A DNA stretch of 64,000 nt from Blautia schinkii DSM 10518. Its GTDB lineage: Bacteria; Bacillota; Clostridia; Lachnospirales; Lachnospiraceae. The notes under the pieces are model-generated. The model saw only the letters and a list, made by a program, of their open reading frames with translations, was not told where the DNA came from and made no database searches. The stretch is from positions 62,001-126,000 of the forward strand of contig JNKJ01000007.1 of NCBI GenBank assembly GCA_000702025.1. The letters are read 5' to 3'. Below are positions 59,319 to 64,000 of the stretch, piece by piece. The translations under genes were made by a program, and so were the position numbers. Every line of letters begins with the position of its first letter. Position 1 is the first letter of the stretch.

Positions 59319-61922
59319 ATGGCGGTTAAAAAGCTGCTTAAGTATGCAAAGGGTATGGTTAAGGATTCATGTTATGTATATTTCATGAATCATAAGCCTG
59401 TGGACGATCAGATGATTCTGCTGGAATCTAAAAAGGGCGCTGAGGTGGGCGGCAATATCCTGCGTATTTTGGAGGAACTTAGAAGCGGCAGGTATGAAGC
59501 GTACAAGGTGTATCTTTCCATTGAGTCCGGCCGGATGGAGTATGCGAGGAAACTGCTTGATAATTATGGAATCAAAGGCGTAAGGCTTGTAGAGTTTTAT
59601 GGGATTAGGTACTTTGAGCTGCTTGCCACAGCGGGGTTTTTGATCACAGATACGACTTTCCCGAGACGTTTTATCAAGCGCAGCGGCCAGATTTATATGA
59701 ACACCTGGCATGGAACCTCATTTAAAAAGTTGGGCAAGGACATTCCCTCGGGCGCCTATGCCATTGGAAATGTGCAGCGTAACCTGCTCATGACAGACTA
59801 TCTCGTATCACCCAGCCGTTATGCTGCAGAAAAGCTGAGGGATGCGCATAATCTGGAGAACTTATACCAGGGCACGTACATTTATGCGGGATATCCGCGG
59901 AATCAGGTGTTTTTCCGGGTGACAAAAGGTAAAGGAAGCGATGAGCCGCAGGAAAGCGCCGGGAGAAGTGTTGTGCCGAGGCAGGAAAATGCTGGGATAA
60001 ATACTGAGCCGTGGCAGGAAAGAGCTGGGATGAGTACTGAGCGCCAGCAGGAGAAGCCTGTCCGGAAGTATTGCTATATGCCGACCTGGAGAGGGGTGGT
60101 GACGGAGCAGTATACAGAGGAAATGAAGCGCGGCCAGGTACAGGAGATTAAGAAATATCTTGACCGGCTCGACCGGGAATTAGAGGATTGTGAGCTTTTA
60201 TACGTACGGTTGCATCCTTTTGTGGGGCAGAAGATTTCCTTTGAGGGATATCGGCACATCCGGGCCTTTGAGGAGTTCACAGATCCGTATGAGACGCTTG
60301 CTGAGGCGGATTGTCTTGTCACAGACTATTCCAGCGTTTTCTTTGATTATGCGAACCGTAAGGATGGAAAAATCATATTTTTCCTCTATGATAGAGATAA
60401 ATTTGCGGCAGAGCGAGATTTCTATGGGGATATCGAAGAGTTTCCTTTTCCGGTGACGCAAAATATAACCGAATTGCTCCATGAGCTTCGCACGCCAAAG
60501 CTATATGATGATACGGAATTCCGAAATAAATACTGTCCGTTTGACGGCCCGGATGCAGCAAAGAAACTCTGTGCCATGCTGCTGAGCGGTGAGCAGCCTG
60601 AGAGTATGGGGCAGCCTGAGTATATGGAGCGGCCTGAGACTACGGGGCATTCTAAGAGCGTGAAGCAGGCTGAGGATATCGGGCAATATGGTAGAATCCT
60701 TGCGGAAAGCGAGGCAGGCAACGGCAAGAAAAACCTTTTATTCTACGTGGGCGCCTTGAAGCGCAATGGCCTCACCACGTCCTTTTTAAACCTGATGGAA
60801 AATATAAATCCGGAGGCGTTTAATTATTACGCGTCTTTTCAGGAGGAATATTTGGAATCCGAGCCGCTCCGACTGGAGGTCCTTCCGGGGTTTGTAAATG
60901 TTGCCCCGATTTCTAAGGGATGGAACCTTACCTTTATGGAGGCGCTTGCAAGCTTTGTTATTTATAAACTGGGCATGGATGCGCCTTTTTTTCAGAAATA
61001 TCTAAGGCGTTTTTATAGAAGAGAGTACACACGGAATTATGGATTTGCGCGTTTTGACTGGTGCATACATTTCAGTGGATATGAAAAAAAAGTGATTGGA
61101 TTTTTTGAGGAAGCGTCGTGTAAGCGTGCGATTTTTGTACACAATGATATGCTGAAAGAGGTGGAGACGCGTCATAACCAGCATTTGCCGACTCTGCGCC
61201 GCGCATACCGGGAATACGATCTCGTCGCGGCTGTGACCGAGGATATTTACGAACGTACGCTGCCCATCAGCGGAAAGAAGGAGAATCTCCGTGTCATTCA
61301 TAATTGCCATGCATGGCAGAAAGTACTCGAAAGGGCAGAGCAGGAGATAAGATTCGATGAGACTACATGTTGTACCTGCAGCAAAGAGAAACTGGAACAG
61401 CTCTTGAAGGACTCCAGGCAAAAGCTTATCACCATCGGTCGTTTTTCGCCGGAAAAAGGGCACGACATGCTGCTTGACGCATTTGCGCGGTATCATGAGG
61501 AGGTCCCGGACAGTGTTCTGATTATCATAGGCGGAATTGGAGAACTTTATGAGAAAACGCGGGAGAAGGCCAAAAGCCTGGGGCTTGAAGGGTGTGTAGT
61601 TTTGATTAAGTCTATTCAGAATCCAATGCCCATTCTCAAGGCGTGCGACTTATTTGTACTTTCCTCTTTATATGAGGGCCTCGGCCTGGTGATCCTGGAG
61701 GCAGACACGCTTGGACTTCCGGTGATATCCACGGACGTGACCGGACCGCGCGGCTTCATGACAAAGTATGGGGGATATCTCGTTCCTCCGGACGCGGAGG
61801 GGCTTTACCAGGGGATGAAGGCGTTCAGCCGTGGCGAAGTACCTGTGATGAAAGTGAATTACGAAGAGTATAACCACGTGGCGGTTGAGGAATTTATGAG
61901 ATGTATGGTGGATGGGAGATGA
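59319..61922 (+). CDS. Fusion: glycerophosphotransferase plus GT4 glycosyltransferase
   Basis: An 867-residue bifunctional protein. Residues about 1-415 are a CDP-glycerol glycerophosphotransferase-like domain (NTWHGTSFKKLG, CYMPTWRG, LVTDYSSVFFDYA). Residues about 470-867 are a GT-B family 4 glycosyltransferase (LLFYVGALKRNGLTTSF, ITIGRFSPEKGHDML, FVLSSLYEGLGLVILEAD). A repeat linker joins them, and a second repeat insertion splits the first domain just before its YMPTWRG motif. The protein probably alternates glycerol-phosphate and sugar addition in one polypeptide. The start is ATG 59319 behind GGGAGGA. Confidence 0.88.
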   Translation: MAVKKLLKYAKGMVKDSCYVYFMNHKPVDDQMILLESKKGAEVGGNILRILEELRSGRYEAYKVYLSIESGRMEYARKLLDNYGIKGVRLVEFYGIRYFELLATAGFLITDTTFPRRFIKRSGQIYMNTWHGTSFKKLGKDIPSGAYAIGNVQRNLLMTDYLVSPSRYAAEKLRDAHNLENLYQGTYIYAGYPRNQVFFRVTKGKGSDEPQESAGRSVVPRQENAGINTEPWQERAGMSTERQQEKPVRKYCYMPTWRGVVTEQYTEEMKRGQVQEIKKYLDRLDRELEDCELLYVRLHPFVGQKISFEGYRHIRAFEEFTDPYETLAEADCLVTDYSSVFFDYANRKDGKIIFFLYDRDKFAAERDFYGDIEEFPFPVTQNITELLHELRTPKLYDDTEFRNKYCPFDGPDAAKKLCAMLLSGEQPESMGQPEYMERPETTGHSKSVKQAEDIGQYGRILAESEAGNGKKNLLFYVGALKRNGLTTSFLNLMENINPEAFNYYASFQEEYLESEPLRLEVLPGFVNVAPISKGWNLTFMEALASFVIYKLGMDAPFFQKYLRRFYRREYTRNYGFARFDWCIHFSGYEKKVIGFFEEASCKRAIFVHNDMLKEVETRHNQHLPTLRRAYREYDLVAAVTEDIYERTLPISGKKENLRVIHNCHAWQKVLERAEQEIRFDETTCCTCSKEKLEQLLKDSRQKLITIGRFSPEKGHDMLLDAFARYHEEVPDSVLIIIGGIGELYEKTREKAKSLGLEGCVVLIKSIQNPMPILKACDLFVLSSLYEGLGLVILEADTLGLPVISTDVTGPRGFMTKYGGYLVPPDAEGLYQGMKAFSRGEVPVMKVNYEEYNHVAVEEFMRCMVDGR
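59949..60047 (+). repeat. Three in-frame 33-nt repeats inside the glycerophosphotransferase domain
   Basis: Units 59949-59981, 59982-60014 and 60015-60047, each beginning CAGGAAA. They encode QESAGRSVVPR, QENAGINTEPW and QERAGMSTERQ. Confidence 0.9.
60594..60683 (+). repeat. Five in-frame 18-nt repeats in the inter-domain linker
   Basis: Units at 60594, 60612, 60630, 60648 and 60666 encode QPESMG, QPEYME, RPETTG, HSKSVK and QAEDIG. Confidence 0.88.
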
Positions 61923-61975
61923 TTTTGCAACTGATATACATTTCACGAAGAGCGCAATACGTCTCTTGAAAATAC

Positions 61976-62015
61976 AAAGAATCCCGCACCAAGCATTGCA
62001 GGAGCGGGATTCTTT
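61976..62015. terminator. Bidirectional terminator between convergent surface-polymer genes
   Basis: Perfect 12-bp stem AAAGAATCCCGC/GCGGGATTCTTT with a 16-base loop. T and A runs flank it on both sides. Confidence 0.9.
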
Positions 62016-62058
62016 AATTCTCTGTAAGTTTGCAAGAGCAGGCTTTGCGCTGGAATAA

Positions 62059-62796
62059 TCATGATTTTTCCATAAATTCCACATATTCGTCCAAAACCTC
62101 TTTGGGGTCGCCGATTTTTTTAATCTCACCGTCATGCATCCACATGACTGTATCGCAGAGCTCCTCCAACGTGCTGAGACTGTGGGATACGATCACAACC
62201 GTGCGGTCCTTGTTGGAGATAAGGCTCTTCATTTTATTATAACTCTTTTTCTTAAATTTCTGGTCGCCTACGCTTAACACCTCATCAATGAGCATGATAT
62301 CCGTTTCCAGGATGGCAGTGATGGAAAAAGCCAGCTTGGAATACATACCGCTAGAATAGGTTCGAACCGGCATGTCTATAAATTTGCCCAGACCGGCAAA
62401 ATCTATGATCTCCTGTTCCTTTTCACGAACCTGAGCCTCGGAAAACCCAAGAAGCATTCCCGAAAGAACGATGTTTTCGCGGCCGGACATCTCACGCTGA
62501 AAGCCCACTCCAATAGAAAGCAGGGAAATGCTGTGTCCCTTTAAGTCAATGACACCTGAATCCGGGGAAAAAATACCAGCCAAAGCATTGAGGGTAGTGG
62601 ACTTACCGCTTCCGTTTTTTCCGATAATACCAAGGATTTCTCCTTCCCGTACATAGAAAGAAATACCCTTCACAGCAATGAAATCCTCTGCCTTCTGGCG
62701 TTGGAATTTCAAAAGATTACGTTTGATGGATGTTTTCTTCAGGTTTCTATAGCTAATGACCAGGTCTTTGACCTCGATTGCATATTTATCTTCCAT
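62059..62796 (-). CDS. Polysaccharide/teichoic-acid ABC exporter ATPase (TagH/Wzt type)
   Basis: A 245-residue ATPase with Walker A GKNGSGKST, signature YSSGMYSKLAFS and Walker B IMLIDEVLSVGDQ, the short-loop pattern of the TagH/KpsT/Wzt group. There is no C-terminal carbohydrate-binding extension. It starts behind AAAGGTGA, two bases after the permease gene ends. With that permease it should move the lipid-linked polymer made by the neighbouring transferases out of the cell. Confidence 0.92.
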   Translation of the reverse strand: MEDKYAIEVKDLVISYRNLKKTSIKRNLLKFQRQKAEDFIAVKGISFYVREGEILGIIGKNGSGKSTTLNALAGIFSPDSGVIDLKGHSISLLSIGVGFQREMSGRENIVLSGMLLGFSEAQVREKEQEIIDFAGLGKFIDMPVRTYSSGMYSKLAFSITAILETDIMLIDEVLSVGDQKFKKKSYNKMKSLISNKDRTVVIVSHSLSTLEELCDTVMWMHDGEIKKIGDPKEVLDEYVEFMEKS

Positions 62797-62797
62797 T

Positions 62798-63583
62798 TTA
62801 AATCACCTTTACATAACTGTTTTCGTTCTTGTATATCTTGCGGATACCCAATGCGGATATTGCCAGTCCGACAAAAAACCACAAAAGCAGAAGCTTTCTG
62901 TGCGGTACTCTGCCGTAGAGGACACAATCACGCATGGATGACAGGAGGAATGCGATGGGGTTGCATTTGCCTACATACACATTGTAGGGCTCGGGCAGCT
63001 TAGTCATAATATTCCAGAAAATACCTGTCATGTAGAATACAAGACGCAGTACTATATTAACCACATTGGATAAATCCTCCACAAATACGCCGAAATGAAG
63101 GAGAAAGCATCCAAATCCGAAAACGATCAAGATCAATGTTATCAGTATGGGAATCGAGTATATCACATTGATGGTGACTGGCACTTTCCATACAAAAAGC
63201 ATTCCCACAATGATAAGAATCGAGATGAACATTTTAAATCCGTTAACGCCCATCTTAACAAGCAGCAGAATATACTTTGGAAGGTATACCTTTGACACGA
63301 TTGGTTTATTCTGTTTAACAATTCGTACACTCTGCAGCATGGTCTTATTAAAGAAATCCCACAAGGTGATACCGATAAAGATGAATACCGGGAAGTACTT
63401 CTCCTTTTGCTGGAACACTTCGCCGAAAATAAAGGCGTAGATCATCATAAAGCACAGCGGTTCCAGCACCCACCACAGCCAGTTGAGGTATGAGTTGGCA
63501 ACCTCGGATTTTAGCTGTGCTTTCGTGGAGTATATGGCATACTTCCAGTACTTTTTCATATCCTGTTTAAATTTATTGAACAT
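62798..63583 (-). CDS. Polysaccharide/teichoic-acid ABC exporter permease (TagG/Wzm type)
   Basis: A 261-residue ABC-2 type permease with about six membrane helices. The N-terminal amphipathic segment (KYAIYSTKAQLKSEVANSYL) and PLCFMMIYAFIFGEVF are typical of TagG and Wzm proteins. It starts behind AAAGGAGTG and is directly followed by the ATPase gene. The pair exports glycerol-phosphate-containing polymer, as deduced from the transferases on the other strand and the TagD gene upstream. Confidence 0.92.
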   Translation of the reverse strand: MFNKFKQDMKKYWKYAIYSTKAQLKSEVANSYLNWLWWVLEPLCFMMIYAFIFGEVFQQKEKYFPVFIFIGITLWDFFNKTMLQSVRIVKQNKPIVSKVYLPKYILLLVKMGVNGFKMFISILIIVGMLFVWKVPVTINVIYSIPILITLILIVFGFGCFLLHFGVFVEDLSNVVNIVLRLVFYMTGIFWNIMTKLPEPYNVYVGKCNPIAFLLSSMRDCVLYGRVPHRKLLLLWFFVGLAISALGIRKIYKNENSYVKVI

Positions 63584-63693
63584 GATTATTTCACTCCTTT
63601 AAAGAATCTTTACCATAATACACCAAGCTCTGCGCATTGACAAGGGTAAACTGTTCTCCGCAGCTATTTTTGTTTTCTGCAGCTGTTTTACTG

Positions 63694-64000
63694 CTATTTC
63701 TGCAGGTCCTGCTTAATCTGAGTGGTAGAGATTTCAGGGGTGCGGGTGAGATACACGACATCACAGAATTCTTTTAGAAAATCAAATTTTCCTTCCCAGT
63801 CATCCCCCATGACGAAGGTGTCTACGTGATATTCCTTGACATCAGAGAGCTTTTGCTCCCAGTTTTCTTCCGGAATCACCAGGTCCACATAGCGGATGGC
63901 CTCCAGCAGGTGCTTGCGCTCCTCATAGGAAAAATAACATTTTTTATGTTTTTCGTTCCAGTTAAATTCATCGGTAGAGAGGGCTACAATCAGGTAATCT
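63694..64000 (-). CDS. tagD: Glycerol-3-phosphate cytidylyltransferase, 3' part
   Basis: The visible 101 or so residues are the C-terminal part of a TagD-type nucleotidyltransferase that makes CDP-glycerol, the donor for the three transferases nearby. Visible motifs are DYLIVALSTDEFN, SYEERKHLLEAIRYVDLVIPE, FVMGDDWEGKFDFL and the signature RTPEISTTQIK, where the usual reading is RTEGISTT. The frame is open through the window end at 64000, so the N-terminal HxGH motif and the start are outside the window. It is encoded upstream of the exporter pair on the same strand. Confidence 0.9.
   Translation of the reverse strand, partial: DYLIVALSTDEFNWNEKHKKCYFSYEERKHLLEAIRYVDLVIPEENWEQKLSDVKEYHVDTFVMGDDWEGKFDFLKEFCDVVYLTRTPEISTTQIKQDLQK

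Noticed and set aside
1..64000. Mobile elements, prophage genes, tRNA or rRNA genes
   Set aside because: No transposase, integrase, phage structural gene, or tRNA/rRNA-like sequence was recognised on either strand.

Overview
The window looks like part of a gut-type Gram-positive Firmicute, most likely family Lachnospiraceae (Clostridium cluster XIVa). The family assignment is an inference. It rests on strong AGGAGG ribosome sites, a moderate GC content near the mid-40s percent, a Bce-type peptide-resistance module, a PadR/HAAS operon, several RbsABC-type sugar importers, a YesM/YesN-type two-component system and a glycerol-phosphate (teichoic-acid-like) polymer cluster. No tRNA, rRNA, CRISPR array, prophage or insertion sequence was recognised.

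Layout. 1-1.7 kb: 3' part of a membrane GGDEF/EAL protein. 1.7-6.4 kb: BceRS-like two-component system with a BceAB-like ABC exporter, followed by a GH1 beta-glucosidase. 8-10.2 kb: PadR repressor and a HAAS-DUF4097 protein with a repeat linker. 10.3-13.6 kb: metal homeostasis (ZIP transporter, HMA metallochaperone, Zn/Cd P-type ATPase). 13.9-23.3 kb: oligosaccharide operon with two GH172-family enzymes flanking a binding protein and two permeases, an (alpha/alpha)6-type hydrolase, and a LacI regulator. 23.6-31.9 kb: class II aldolase, a second LacI regulator, then an RbsABC importer with two permeases, an RpiB-like isomerase and a cupin-like protein. 32.1-40.1 kb: another RbsABC importer, then a YesM/YesN system followed by a membrane-anchored sugar-binding lipoprotein. 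40.4-43.9 kb: a PLP C-S lyase and an NhaC-type transporter controlled by a FadR/GntR repressor. 44.4-50.7 kb: an RbsABC-type importer with MtnK and MtnA, read here as a methylthioribose uptake and salvage operon. 50.9-53.4 kb (minus strand): dihydroxyacetone-kinase-like DhaK and DhaL paralogues and a DeoR regulator. 53.8-54.4 kb: class III Fic protein. 54.5-64 kb: polyprenyl-phosphate sugar transferase, a GT2, three CDP-glycerol glycerophosphotransferase-like proteins (the last fused to a GT4), and on the minus strand an ABC exporter pair and the 3' part of a TagD-like cytidylyltransferase.

The genes form substrate-specific catabolic modules, each with its own regulator and visible operators: LacI-1 (AACGTTTGCGCAAACGTT), LacI-2 (GTTAAAACGTTTTAAC), FadR/GntR (TTGGTTCTACCAA), PadR (a tandem 14-bp array) and BceR (10-11 bp spaced TTAAG repeats). 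Three modules point to furanose or pentose-like sugars, and one to sulfur-containing ribose.

The most unusual structural signal is a recurring habit of this genome. At least eight genes carry short, degenerate tandem duplications that straddle the stop codon, so the extra copies also carry a stop or its remnant. Similar 18-, 27- and 33-nt in-frame repeats occur inside genes, and 14-bp arrays occur in two 5' regions. Other points: four ABC binding proteins have no lipobox cysteine, a long inverted repeat brackets the ZIP promoter and start site, and a candidate 15-codon leader ORF contains a LacI operator.
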